Positions 51,743 through 60,763 of a stretch of 64,000 nucleotides of DNA are shown here, piece after piece. The position numbers and the translations under genes were made by a program. Numbering within the stretch: position 1 is the first letter of the stretch; each line of letters begins with the position of its first letter. The notes under the pieces were generated by a model. The model was not told the origin of the DNA. It did not search any database and was given only the letters and a program-made list of their open reading frames with translations. Source of the stretch: Inquilinus sp052113205 (GTDB lineage Bacteria; Pseudomonadota; Alphaproteobacteria; DSM-16000; Inquilinaceae); the NCBI RefSeq assembly GCF_052113205.1, contig NZ_JBFRCU010000032.1:1-64000 (forward strand). Direction: 5' to 3'.

Positions 51743-52812
51743 CGGGTGCGAGGGTCGAAGATGCGGTACAGCAGGTCGCACACCAGGTTCAGCGTCACGA
51801 AGATCATGCCGATCAGGAGCGTGCATCCGACCACCGCGTTCATGTCGCCGGCCAGCAGCGTGTTGGTCAGGTAGCGGCCGAAGCCGGGCCAGGCGAAGAC
51901 CGTCTCGGTCAGCACCGCCCCTTCCAGCAGGAAGGCGTAGGACAGGGCCACCACCGTCACCACCTGCACCGCGATGTTGCGGAAGGCGTGGATCCACACG
52001 GTGCGGGCCCAGGACAGGCCCTTGACCCGCGCCGCCACCACATATTCCTGGCCCAGCTGCTCGATCATGAAGCTGCGGGTCATCCGGCTGATATAGGCCA
52101 GCGCGCTGAAGCCGAGGATCGAGGCCGGCAGGATGACGTGGCTGAAGACGTTGCCAAACACCTCCCACTGCCCCCGCAGCGCGGTGTCGAGCAGCAGGAA
52201 GCCGGTCATCGGCTCGATGTCGAACTCGTATGTGAAGTCGATGCGCCCGGGCCCGCCGACCCAGCCGAGCGTGGCGTAGAACAGCACCAGCCCCATCAGC
52301 CCGAGCCAGAAGGTCGGCGCCGAATAGCCCAGGAGGCCGACCACACGGACGATGTGGTCGACCGCGCTGTCGCGGTACATCGCCGCCAGCACGCCGAAGG
52401 GGATGCCGAGGCCGGTGCCGATGATGATGGCGACCGTCGCCAGCTCCAGCGTCGCCGGGAACACCCGGGCGATGTCCTCGACCACCGGCTTGCCGGTGGT
52501 CAAGGCGGTGCCGAGGTCGAGGCTGACGATGTCGCGCAGGTAGCGCAGGAACTGGATCCAGATCGGCTGGTCCAGCCCGAGTTGCCGGTACACCGCGTCA
52601 TAGGCGGCCTGGGTGGCGTTGTCGCCGAGGATGGCGGCGACCGGGTCGAGCGGCAGCATCCGCCCGATGAAGAAGGTCAAGGCGGCCAGCCCGAACAGGG
52701 TGACGGCGACGGACAGGACGGTCCGCCCGGCCGCCAGCGCCCAGGACGAGAGCGGGTTCCGTCCTGGGGCCGCAAGCCGGCGGGGGGTGGTGGCAATGGG
52801 TGCGTCGACCAT
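51739..52812 (-). CDS. Dipeptide-type ABC transporter permease (DppB-like)
   Basis: This 357-residue membrane protein has an N-terminal extension of about 25 residues before the first helix (TVLSVAVTLFGLAALTFFIG). It has LGLDQPIWIQFLRYLRDIVS, the EAA region ARVKGLSWARTVWIHAFRNI and the end CDLLYRIFDPRTR. The periplasmic loop is longer than in the two other systems in this window. It follows the second binding-protein gene by four bases. Confidence 0.9.
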   Translation of the reverse strand: MVDAPIATTPRRLAAPGRNPLSSWALAAGRTVLSVAVTLFGLAALTFFIGRMLPLDPVAAILGDNATQAAYDAVYRQLGLDQPIWIQFLRYLRDIVSLDLGTALTTGKPVVEDIARVFPATLELATVAIIIGTGLGIPFGVLAAMYRDSAVDHIVRVVGLLGYSAPTFWLGLMGLVLFYATLGWVGGPGRIDFTYEFDIEPMTGFLLLDTALRGQWEVFGNVFSHVILPASILGFSALAYISRMTRSFMIEQLGQEYVVAARVKGLSWARTVWIHAFRNIAVQVVTVVALSYAFLLEGAVLTETVFAWPGFGRYLTNTLLAGDMNAVVGCTLLIGMIFVTLNLVCDLLYRIFDPRTR

Positions 52813-52816
52813 GGCG

Positions 52817-54451
52817 CTACTTGGCGACGGTTTCGTAATAGGTCCGGAAGCCGTTCCAGCGCCAGTTCTTCAGCGTCTTGCGGATGCCGGCGACATTGTA
52901 GGTCTGGAACATGATGGCGAAGGGCCCCTCCTGCATCATCTGCAGCTGCAGGTCGCGATAGAGCGCGTTCCGCTTCTCCGGATCCGGCTCCAGCAGCGCC
53001 GCCTCGACCGTCCGGTTCGCGTCCTCGGAGGCAAAGGAGGCGTTCCAGCTCGGATTCTGGGTCAGCTTCGCCTCGGCCCGGTTGTCCGGGTTGTAGACCA
53101 GCCGCGAGGCGTTGCCATGCGCATCGGGAACGCTGGTCTGCCACGACGACATCGAGGTCTCGAAATCCCGGCCGCGCACCCGGCTGAACAGCTGGGCATT
53201 GGCCATCCGCTCCACCGTCAGCTCGACGCCGATCCGGGCGGCGTTCTGCTGCACGCTCTGCGCGACCGGCGCGGCATGCGGCAGGGTGCCGATGAAGACG
53301 CTGGCCTTGAAGCCGTTCGGATAGCCGGCCTCGGCCAGCAGCGCCTTGGCCTTGTCGAGGTCGAGCGAGAAGGGTTGCCCTTCGGTCTCATCCAGCGCGC
53401 CGACCGCGCCGATCTGGGCGAAGCTGGCCCGCGGCACGCCGATATTCGACATCACCGTCTTGGCCAGGCCGTCATAGTCGATCAGGTACCGCATCGCCAG
53501 GCGGACCTTCGGGTTCGCGAAGATCGGGTTGGCGTTGTTGAACGACCAGTAGAAGAGTTGCGGCCGGAGGACCCGGACGATCGACACGTCCGGCGATGAC
53601 TCCAGGTCCTTCAGGTCTTCCGGCGTCAGGTCGCGCGCCACGTCGACATCGCCCTGGGTCAGCAGCAGGCGCTGGGTCCCCGCCTCCGCCACATGGCGGA
53701 TCAGGATGCGCTTCAGGGCCGGCGCCTGGCCCCAGTAGGTGTCGTTCGCCTGCAGCACCACGGCCTCGCCGGCGTTCCACTGCGCCAACCGGTAGGGGCC
53801 GACGCATTCGGTGCGGGTCGTCAGATACTTGTTGCCGAGATCGCGATTCGCCTCATTGGCCAGGATGGTCTTGCGGTCATGGGTGAAGGAGACGCGGTTC
53901 GCGGCGATCCCCTGCAGCACCAGGTTGGTCGGGTAGGGCTTGTCGAGCTTGAGGACGAGGGTGGCGTCGTCCGGCGCGGTGATCTGGGCGTCGACCTTGT
54001 CCTTGGTAAAGCCGTACTCGTTCAGCGTCGCCGCGTTGCCGAAGCCGAGCTTGACCACACGCTGCATCGACCAGGCCGTGTCGGCCGCCGTCACCGGGTT
54101 GCCGGAGGGGAAGGTCGCCCCCTTGCGCAGATGGAAGACGATCTGCTGGCGGTCGTCGGACACATCCCAGCGCTCGGCGAAGAGCGGCACCGCCTTGGTC
54201 TCGTCCGCCGGATCGACATCGACCAGCGGATCGCAGGTGGTCTGCACGATCTCGTTGGTCACCACCTCGCCGATCTGGGCCGGGTCGAAGGTGCTGATTG
54301 CGTCGATATTCCAGGCCATGACCAGCGCGTTCGACGGCGTGGCCGCCCCGGCGGCGAACGGCGCCGCACCGAGGACGGCGCCGCAGACCGCGCCGAGGAT
54401 GAGACGAAGCGGATGGGATCCGGGCGGCGCCGGACTCGAAGCAGCGGGCAT
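52817..54451 (-). CDS. ABC transporter substrate-binding protein, family 5 (tandem copy, downstream)
   Basis: This 544-residue periplasmic protein has a signal peptide with likely cleavage after AAGAA or nearby. The mature part starts around NALVMAWNIDAISTFDPAQI. HLRKGATFPSGNPVTAADTA and TECVGPYRLAQWNAGEAVVL are the family 5 segments. It is a close paralogue, equal in length, of the protein at 54494; differences are spread along the whole sequence. It lies immediately before the permease genes. Confidence 0.9.
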   Translation of the reverse strand: MPAASSPAPPGSHPLRLILGAVCGAVLGAAPFAAGAATPSNALVMAWNIDAISTFDPAQIGEVVTNEIVQTTCDPLVDVDPADETKAVPLFAERWDVSDDRQQIVFHLRKGATFPSGNPVTAADTAWSMQRVVKLGFGNAATLNEYGFTKDKVDAQITAPDDATLVLKLDKPYPTNLVLQGIAANRVSFTHDRKTILANEANRDLGNKYLTTRTECVGPYRLAQWNAGEAVVLQANDTYWGQAPALKRILIRHVAEAGTQRLLLTQGDVDVARDLTPEDLKDLESSPDVSIVRVLRPQLFYWSFNNANPIFANPKVRLAMRYLIDYDGLAKTVMSNIGVPRASFAQIGAVGALDETEGQPFSLDLDKAKALLAEAGYPNGFKASVFIGTLPHAAPVAQSVQQNAARIGVELTVERMANAQLFSRVRGRDFETSMSSWQTSVPDAHGNASRLVYNPDNRAEAKLTQNPSWNASFASEDANRTVEAALLEPDPEKRNALYRDLQLQMMQEGPFAIMFQTYNVAGIRKTLKNWRWNGFRTYYETVAK

Positions 54452-54493
54452 CGTGGAGCCTCCGTGCTGTTCGGAAATCGGTGTCCGGCGCCG

Positions 54494-56128
54494 CTACTTG
54501 CCGGCCAGCTCGTAATAGGTGCGGAAGCCGTTCCAGCTCCAATCCTTCAGCGACTTGCGGACGCCGGCGACGTTGTACATCTGGAACATGATCGCCATCG
54601 GCCCCTGCAGCAGGATCTGCTTCTGCAGGTCGTGATAGATCGCGGTCCGCTTCTCCGGATCGCTCTCCAGCAACGCCGCGTCGACCTTCTTGTTCGCGTC
54701 CTCGGAATAGAAGGCGGCGCGCCAGGCCGGATACTGGGTCAGCTTGGCCTCGGCCCGGTTGTCCGGGTTGTAGACCAGCCGCGAGGCGTTGCCATGGGCG
54801 TCGGGCACGCCGGTCTGCCAGGCCTGCATCGCGGTCTGGAACTCGCGGCCGCGGACCTTGCTGAACAGCTGGGCGTTGGCCATCCGCTCCAGCGTCAGCT
54901 CGACGCCGACCTTGGCGGCATTCTGCTGCACGCTCTGCGCGATCGGGCCGGAATGCGGCAGGGTGCCGATGAAGACGGTGGCCTTGAAGCCGTTCGGATA
55001 GCCGGCCTCGGCCAGCAGCGCCTTGGCCTTGTCGAGGTCGAGCGAGAAGGGCTGCCCCTCCTTCTCATCCAGCGCGCCGACAGCGCCGATCTGGGCGAAG
55101 CTGGCCCGCGGCACGCCGGTATAGGCCATCACCGTCTTGGCCAGGCCGTCATAGTCGATCAGATAGCGCATCGCCAGGCGGACCTTCTCATTCGAGAAGA
55201 TCGGGTCGGCGTTGTTGAAGGTCCAGAAGAACAGCTGCGGCTTCAGCACCCGGTCGACCGCCACGTCGGCCGAAGCCTCCAGATCCTTCAGATCCTCCGG
55301 CGTCAGGTCGCGCGCCACATCGACATCGCCCTGGGTCAGCAGCAGGCGCTGGGTCCCCGCCTCCGCCACATGACGGATCAGCACGCGCTTCAGCTTCGGC
55401 GCCTCGCCCCAATATTTGTCGTTCGCCTGCAGCACCACGGCCTCGCCGGCGTTCCACTGGGCCAGCTTGTACGGGCCGACGCATTCTGTGTGGGTGGCGA
55501 GGTACTTGTTGCCGAGGTCGCCATTCACCTCGTTGGCCATGATCGTCTTCATGTCCATCGTGGCGGCGACGCGGTTCGCGGCGATCGACTGCAGGATCAG
55601 GTTGGTCGGATAGGGCTTGTCGAGCTTGACCACGAGGGTCGCGTCGTCGGGCGCTGCGATCTGGCTCTCGACCTTGTCCTTGGTGAAGCCGTATTCGGTC
55701 AGCGTCGCCGCGTTGCCGAGGCCGAGCTTGACCACGCGCTGCATCGACCAGGCGGTGTCGGCCGCGGTGACCGGGTTGCCGGAGGGGAAGGTGGCGCCCT
55801 TGCGCAGATGGAAGGTGATCTGCAGCCGGTCGTCGGAGACGTCCCAGCGTTCGGCGAAGAGCGGGACCACCTTGGCCTCGTCCGCCGGGTCGAAATCGAC
55901 CAGCGTGTCGCAGGTGTTCTTGACGATCTCGTCGGTCACCACCTCGCCGATCTGGGCCGGGTCGAAGGTGCTGATCGCGTCGATGTTCCAGGCCATCACC
56001 AGCGCATTCGCCGGCGTGGCGGCCCCGGCGGCGACGGGCGCCGCGAGGATGGCGGCGCCGCAGGCCGCGCCGAGGAGATGGCGGAGCGGAAGGGATCCGG
56101 GCGGCGCCGGGATCGGACGGGCGAACAT
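54494..56128 (-). CDS. ABC transporter substrate-binding protein, family 5 (tandem copy, upstream)
   Basis: This 544-residue binding protein shares most of its sequence with the next gene's product (NALVMAWNIDAISTFDPAQI, VWSMQRVVKLG-like and ARDLTPEDLKDLE segments). It also has a signal peptide. The short gap between the genes (42 bases) resembles the leader of this gene (AGCCTCCGTGCTTGTTC), so the duplication included the ribosome binding region. It probably captures peptides or modified peptides for the permeases encoded downstream. Confidence 0.9.
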   Translation of the reverse strand: MFARPIPAPPGSLPLRHLLGAACGAAILAAPVAAGAATPANALVMAWNIDAISTFDPAQIGEVVTDEIVKNTCDTLVDFDPADEAKVVPLFAERWDVSDDRLQITFHLRKGATFPSGNPVTAADTAWSMQRVVKLGLGNAATLTEYGFTKDKVESQIAAPDDATLVVKLDKPYPTNLILQSIAANRVAATMDMKTIMANEVNGDLGNKYLATHTECVGPYKLAQWNAGEAVVLQANDKYWGEAPKLKRVLIRHVAEAGTQRLLLTQGDVDVARDLTPEDLKDLEASADVAVDRVLKPQLFFWTFNNADPIFSNEKVRLAMRYLIDYDGLAKTVMAYTGVPRASFAQIGAVGALDEKEGQPFSLDLDKAKALLAEAGYPNGFKATVFIGTLPHSGPIAQSVQQNAAKVGVELTLERMANAQLFSKVRGREFQTAMQAWQTGVPDAHGNASRLVYNPDNRAEAKLTQYPAWRAAFYSEDANKKVDAALLESDPEKRTAIYHDLQKQILLQGPMAIMFQMYNVAGVRKSLKDWSWNGFRTYYELAGK

Positions 56129-56232
56129 GGATCGAGCCTCCGTGCTTGTTCTGTCGGTGTCCGTTCGGCGCCCTCCGCGACCTTGTCTCGGGATGCCGGC
56201 CTCGTTCGTCGGGCCGGCTTCGTCCCGCAGGG

Positions 56233-57660
56233 TCAGGCCGCCTTCGGCCGCGGCTGCAGCGGCGGCTGGACCTCCGCCGGGATCGGGCAGACATAGGGCG
56301 TCGCCGCAACCCGCTCCTGGTGGTCCTGCTTGGCCCGCTTCATCAGCAGCTCGTCATTCATCACGTCGAGCGCCGTGCCGGCCATGACCTTGGCGGCATG
56401 GACCATGCCCTTGTGTGCGGCCGGCGCCATGCCCTGGGCGGTGATCTGCCAGGAATGGCCCGGCGTGCCGATGGCGTGGGTGGCGACCCGCGCCTGCACC
56501 GTCGGCACCACCCAGCTGACATCGGCGACATCGGTCGACCCGATCATCGGCTCGCCCCTGGAGTCCTTCGGCACGATGAAGTCGCACAGCGGCAGGTCCT
56601 TGCGCGGCGGCACGCCGACGCGGCGATAGTCGGTGAGGATGTCCTCCTCGCTCAGCGTCGCCTGGATCTGGGCGGCGTAGTCGCGGTCCGCTGCGTCGAA
56701 GGGCACCGGGCCGAGGCGCAGCAGATGCTGGTGCATCGCCTCCTCCAGCGGCGTGTTGCCAAGCATGTTGGAGACGGCGCTCATGATCGAGATCGCGACC
56801 GAGGTCTCGGTCATCATCGCGGCGCCGTGGGCGATCTTCTTGACCCGCTCGTTCAGCGCCAGCATGCCGGCCAGGTCGCGGGCGCGGATGGCATAGCGCA
56901 CCTTGGCCGAGGCCTGGACGACATTGGGCGCGATGCCGCCGGAATCGATCATGGCGTAGTGGATGCGCGCGTCGGACGGCATGTGCTCGCGCATGTAGTT
57001 GACGCCGACATTCATCAGCTCGACGGCGTCCAGCGCGCTGCGGCCGAGATGCGGCGCCGCGGCGGCGTGCGAGGCGCGGCCGGTGAAGTGGAAATCCATC
57101 CGGGTGTTGGCCAGGGACAGCGCCTCGTCGACCCGGGTCAGCGATGCCGGGTGCCAGGTGATGGCGATGTCGACATCCTCGAAGGCGCCGGCGCGCACCA
57201 TGAAGGCCTTGGCCGCCCCGCCCTCCTCCGCCGGGCAGCCATAGTAGCGCACCCGGCCCGGCCGGCCGGTCGCGGCCAGGAAGTCCTTGACCGCGGTGGC
57301 GGCGAGCAGGGCGGCGGAGCCGAGCATGTTGTGGCCGCAGCCATGGCCGTAGCCGTTGCCGGGGATCGGCCTGGGCTCGGCGATGTTGGCCTCCTGGCTC
57401 AGCCCCGGCAGGGCGTCGTATTCGCCGAGGATGGCGATCACCGGCCCGCCCTCGCCCGCCTCGCCCATCACCGCGGTCGGGATGCCGGCGAGGTTCTCGG
57501 TGACGCGGAAGCCCTGGGCCTGCAGCATCGCCGTGTGCTCGGCGACCGACCGGTACTCGGTGTAGGCGATCTCGGGCATGCCCCAGATCCGGTCGCTCAG
57601 CCCCACGAACTCCGTCCGCTTGGCGTCGACCAGCTGCCAGATCTTGTCGGAATTCTGCAT
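56233..57660 (-). CDS. M20-family amidohydrolase (AbgB-like)
   Basis: This 475-residue cytoplasmic metallo-amidase closely resembles the p-aminobenzoyl-glutamate hydrolase B subunit. It has AILGEYDALPGLSQ, the metal-binding GNGYGHGCGHNMLGSA, PAEEGGAAKAFMVRAG with the catalytic glutamates, and GRASHAAAAPHLGRSALDA in the dimerisation domain. It would cut an N-acyl-amino-acid or aryl-amide bond. It lies 15 bases after the S9 peptidase gene and upstream of the binding proteins, in one likely operon. Confidence 0.88.
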   Translation of the reverse strand: MQNSDKIWQLVDAKRTEFVGLSDRIWGMPEIAYTEYRSVAEHTAMLQAQGFRVTENLAGIPTAVMGEAGEGGPVIAILGEYDALPGLSQEANIAEPRPIPGNGYGHGCGHNMLGSAALLAATAVKDFLAATGRPGRVRYYGCPAEEGGAAKAFMVRAGAFEDVDIAITWHPASLTRVDEALSLANTRMDFHFTGRASHAAAAPHLGRSALDAVELMNVGVNYMREHMPSDARIHYAMIDSGGIAPNVVQASAKVRYAIRARDLAGMLALNERVKKIAHGAAMMTETSVAISIMSAVSNMLGNTPLEEAMHQHLLRLGPVPFDAADRDYAAQIQATLSEEDILTDYRRVGVPPRKDLPLCDFIVPKDSRGEPMIGSTDVADVSWVVPTVQARVATHAIGTPGHSWQITAQGMAPAAHKGMVHAAKVMAGTALDVMNDELLMKRAKQDHQERVAATPYVCPIPAEVQPPLQPRPKAA

Positions 57661-57675
57661 GGTTGTCGCTTTCGA

Positions 57676-59493
57676 TCAGAGATGGCGGTCAAGGAAGGCG
57701 GCGACGGCGCCGAAGACGTCGTGCCGGTTCTCCCGCCGCGCGAAGCCGTGCCCTTCATGCGGCACGCGGATGTAGTCGACCGGGCGGCCGAGGCCGCGCA
57801 GGCCGGAATGGATCATCTCGCTCTCGCCCGGCGGCACCCGCGGGTCGTCCAGCCCCTGGACCATCAGCAGCGGCACGCGGATGCGGTCCAGCTTATGGAT
57901 CGGCGAGATGCGCTCCAGCAGGTCCTTGTCGGCGACCGGATCNCCATATTCCGCCGCCCGCAGCCGCCGGCGCCAGGGGCCGGTGGTCTGCAGCAGGGTG
58001 TGGAAATTGGCGATGCCGTAGAACTCGATGCCGAGGCGCCACAGCTCCGGGTACTCGGTCAGCACCGCCAGCACCATGAAGCCGCCATAGGACCGGCCGA
58101 ACACGCCGATACGCGCCTCATCGACGTCGTCCCGCGCGCCCAGCGCCAGCCGCACGGCCCGCAAGTCGGCGACGCTGTCCGTGCGCAGCCCGACATCGTC
58201 GGCCTGGTGGTAGGGCCGGCCATAGCCGGTGCTGCCGCGGACATTCGGCGCCACCACCATGATGCCCTGCGCCAGCATGTACTGGATGTCGGCCCGGAAG
58301 GTCGGGGTCCACTGCGCCTCCGGGCCGCCATGGACGATGATCATCGCCGGGAAGCCGCCCGCCGGCGCCTCGCCCTTCGGCCGATACAGCAGGAACGGCA
58401 CCTGCAGCCCGTCGAAGCTGGCGATGCGCTGCACCTCCGGCTCGACGAAGCCGCCGACCAGCTCGCTCGTCGGGGCATCGGTCAGCCGGCTCGCGATTCC
58501 CGTGGCAGCGTCCCAGTCCCAGATGCCGGGCGGGGTCGCCGCCCCTTCCAGCGGGAAGACCAGGCCGCTGCCGTCGGGACGCCAGGACACGGAACCGATC
58601 ACGCCGGGCGGCAGCCCCGCCACCGCCGTCTCCGCGCCGCTGGCGAGATCGCGGACCAGGAGGCGGGTCCAGCCCTCCTCGTTGATCACATGGGCCAGCC
58701 GGCCCTGGTCGGGCGACAGCGCCATCGCCTCGATGTCCTGCTCCTCGGGCGCCACCACCCATTCCAGGCTGCGGTCGGCGAAGGACAGGAAGGCGATACC
58801 CTGGAAGTCCCGCCCCTGGTCGGTCAGCAGATACAGGCCGCTGCCGTCCTTCCGGGTCTTGACGGCGACGTAGCGCGCCCGTCCGTCATGCGGCAGGAAC
58901 GGCTCATAGGCGCCGGTCTCGAGATCCAGGCGGAACAGATCCTGGTCCATCGTCGCCCGAGTGGAATCGCGCACCAGCAGCGCCTTTCCGTCCGGGAAGA
59001 AGGCCATGACCTCGCGGAACAGCTCGCCCTGATAGACGCAGCGCGCCTGCCGGGTCGCGACCTCCATCACATGGATGTCCATGTGGAAGCGGTCGCGGGC
59101 GTTCGACGAGTAGGCGATCCGCGTCCCGTCCGGCGACCAGGCGCCCCAGACATGGACCACGGTCGGGTCGTCGGTCAGCGCCACCGGCGCGCCGTCGGCG
59201 CCTGGAATCAGCCACAGCTGGTGCCGCTCGTCGCCGCCGCAATCCATGGTGAAGACCAGATCCCGGCTCTTCGGGCTGAAGGCCAGGGCGCCGACCGGCT
59301 CCGCCGTCTCCGCCGCGCGCCAGGCGGCGCCGCCTGCGACCGGCTGCAGCCAGATCTGGGCAAAGCCGGTCTCGTCGCTCAGGAAGGCCAGCAGCCCCCC
59401 ATCCGGCGACAGCGCCGGGCTCTTGGCGCCGGGGATGTCGAGATAGGGGCGGATCGTCACTGGATCCGCCGGAATGGCGCCGTGGTCAGACAC
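57676..59493 (-). CDS. S9 family peptidase (prolyl oligopeptidase/acylaminoacyl-peptidase type)
   Basis: This is about 605 residues from GTG 59493, with a GGGGG tract seven bases upstream; an ATG at 59547 would give 623. The N-terminal beta-propeller has WD-like repeats (SPDGGLLAFLSDETG, WSPDGTRIAYSS). The C-terminal alpha/beta hydrolase carries MIIVHGGPEAQW, the nucleophile in GVFGRSYGGFMVLA, the aspartate in VQGLDDPRVPP and the histidine in PHEGHGFAR. No signal peptide, so it digests imported peptides in the cytoplasm. One ambiguous base at 57943. First gene of the peptide locus. Confidence 0.9.
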   Translation of the reverse strand: MSDHGAIPADPVTIRPYLDIPGAKSPALSPDGGLLAFLSDETGFAQIWLQPVAGGAAWRAAETAEPVGALAFSPKSRDLVFTMDCGGDERHQLWLIPGADGAPVALTDDPTVVHVWGAWSPDGTRIAYSSNARDRFHMDIHVMEVATRQARCVYQGELFREVMAFFPDGKALLVRDSTRATMDQDLFRLDLETGAYEPFLPHDGRARYVAVKTRKDGSGLYLLTDQGRDFQGIAFLSFADRSLEWVVAPEEQDIEAMALSPDQGRLAHVINEEGWTRLLVRDLASGAETAVAGLPPGVIGSVSWRPDGSGLVFPLEGAATPPGIWDWDAATGIASRLTDAPTSELVGGFVEPEVQRIASFDGLQVPFLLYRPKGEAPAGGFPAMIIVHGGPEAQWTPTFRADIQYMLAQGIMVVAPNVRGSTGYGRPYHQADDVGLRTDSVADLRAVRLALGARDDVDEARIGVFGRSYGGFMVLAVLTEYPELWRLGIEFYGIANFHTLLQTTGPWRRRLRAAEYXDPVADKDLLERISPIHKLDRIRVPLLMVQGLDDPRVPPGESEMIHSGLRGLGRPVDYIRVPHEGHGFARRENRHDVFGAVAAFLDRHL

Positions 59494-59662
59494 GTGACTG
59501 CCCCCTGCCCGAGCCCCGGCCTTCACGGCCGGACGTGCGCCCATCAAATGGGCACGCTCAAATTATGGTCATGATGTCGTCCGGCAGAGGGGACCGGCCA
59601 ATTCATAATTTTCCTTGGTCTATTCCGCTTCGGCATAAGGTTTCGCGACGCCGATCGAGGTT

Positions 59663-60733
59663 TCAAGCCTCGATCCGCACTCCGGCCAGGCCGGCCTCGA
59701 CCGTGCCGATGCGGCGGGCGGCCGGGTGGCCGGCAGCGGTGATACGGTCCAGCAGCCCGTCGGCCCGGTCTGGCGCGCAGGCGATCAGCAGCCCGCCGGA
59801 GGTCTGCGGGTCGGTCAGCAGGTGGCGGCGCCATTCCGGAAGGCCAGCCGGCAGCGTCACCTCAGCCCCGTAGCTGGCCCAGTTGCGGTGCGAGGCGCCG
59901 GTGACGAAGCCGTCTTGCGCCAGCGCCCCGGCCTGGGCGAACAGCGCCGGCGCACCGTCCCGGATCGCCAGCGTCACACCCGCACCGCGCGCCATCTCCA
60001 GGGCATGGCCAAGCAGGCCGAAGCCGGTGACGTCGGTGACGGCGTGCACCGCTTCTTCCCGCCCCAGCTCGGCGCCGATGCGGTTGAGTTGCGTCGTGCT
60101 GGCGATCAGCTCGGCATAGCCCTCGGCGGAGAGCACCTCCTTCTTGAAGGCGGCGGAATAGATGCCGACGCCGAGCGCCTTGGTCAGGATCAGCGCGTCG
60201 CCGGGCCGCGCCCCCGAGTTGCGGCGCAGCTCCGATGGCCGGCAGGTGCCGATCACGGCCAGACCGTAGATCGGCTCCGGCGCGTCGATCGAATGGCCGC
60301 CGGCGACCGGGATGCCGGCCTCGGCGCAGGTCGAGGCGCCGCCGGCCAGGATCTCGCGCACCGTCTCCGCCGGCAGCTTGCCCAACGGCATGCCGAGGAT
60401 GGCCAGCGCGAAGATCGGCTGGCCGCCCATGGCGTAGACGTCGGAGATGGCGTTGGTGGCCGCGATCCGCCCGAAATCGCGCGGGTCGTCGACCACCGGC
60501 ATGAAGAAGTCGGTGGTGGCGATGACGCAGCGGTCGTCGTCGAGCTGCCAGACCGCCGCGTCGTCGCCGGTCTCGGTGCCGACCAGCAGCTGCCGGAACG
60601 GCGCCGCGGCCGGCTGGCCGGCCAGCAGCTCCTGCAGCACGGCGGGCGCCAGCTTGCAGCCGCAGCCGCCGCCATGTGCGAGGCTGGTCAGACGGATCGG
60701 GCCAGGGGCGCTGTCGCGGGTTGCCAGGACCAT
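59663..60733 (-). CDS. selD: Selenide, water dikinase
   Basis: This 356-residue enzyme makes selenophosphate from selenide and ATP for selenocysteine synthesis. The catalytic loop is HGGGCGCKLAP with C24 and K27, matching Cys17 and Lys20 of the E. coli enzyme. Later come TGDDAAVWQL, TTDFFMPVVDDP and TNAISDVYAMGG for ATP/Mg binding. The active-site residue is cysteine, not selenocysteine. Its presence near a UGA-containing formate dehydrogenase gene fits a selenoprotein-making organism; selA and selB are not in the window. Confidence 0.95.
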   Translation of the reverse strand: MVLATRDSAPGPIRLTSLAHGGGCGCKLAPAVLQELLAGQPAAAPFRQLLVGTETGDDAAVWQLDDDRCVIATTDFFMPVVDDPRDFGRIAATNAISDVYAMGGQPIFALAILGMPLGKLPAETVREILAGGASTCAEAGIPVAGGHSIDAPEPIYGLAVIGTCRPSELRRNSGARPGDALILTKALGVGIYSAAFKKEVLSAEGYAELIASTTQLNRIGAELGREEAVHAVTDVTGFGLLGHALEMARGAGVTLAIRDGAPALFAQAGALAQDGFVTGASHRNWASYGAEVTLPAGLPEWRRHLLTDPQTSGGLLIACAPDRADGLLDRITAAGHPAARRIGTVEAGLAGVRIEA

Positions 60734-60763
60734 GGGATGCTCTCTGTCGGTTCGGGCGTCGGG

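Noticed and set aside
8321..57943. Ambiguous bases at 8321, 43516 and 57943 as gene-breaking errors
   Set aside because: Each replaces a single base without shifting the frame; the surrounding RTX, MdcE and S9 peptidase sequences continue normally.
56146..59574. A 1142-codon plus-strand open frame across the peptidase genes
   Set aside because: It is antisense to two well-supported enzymes with intact active-site motifs; its translation is a low-complexity histidine/arginine-rich shadow.
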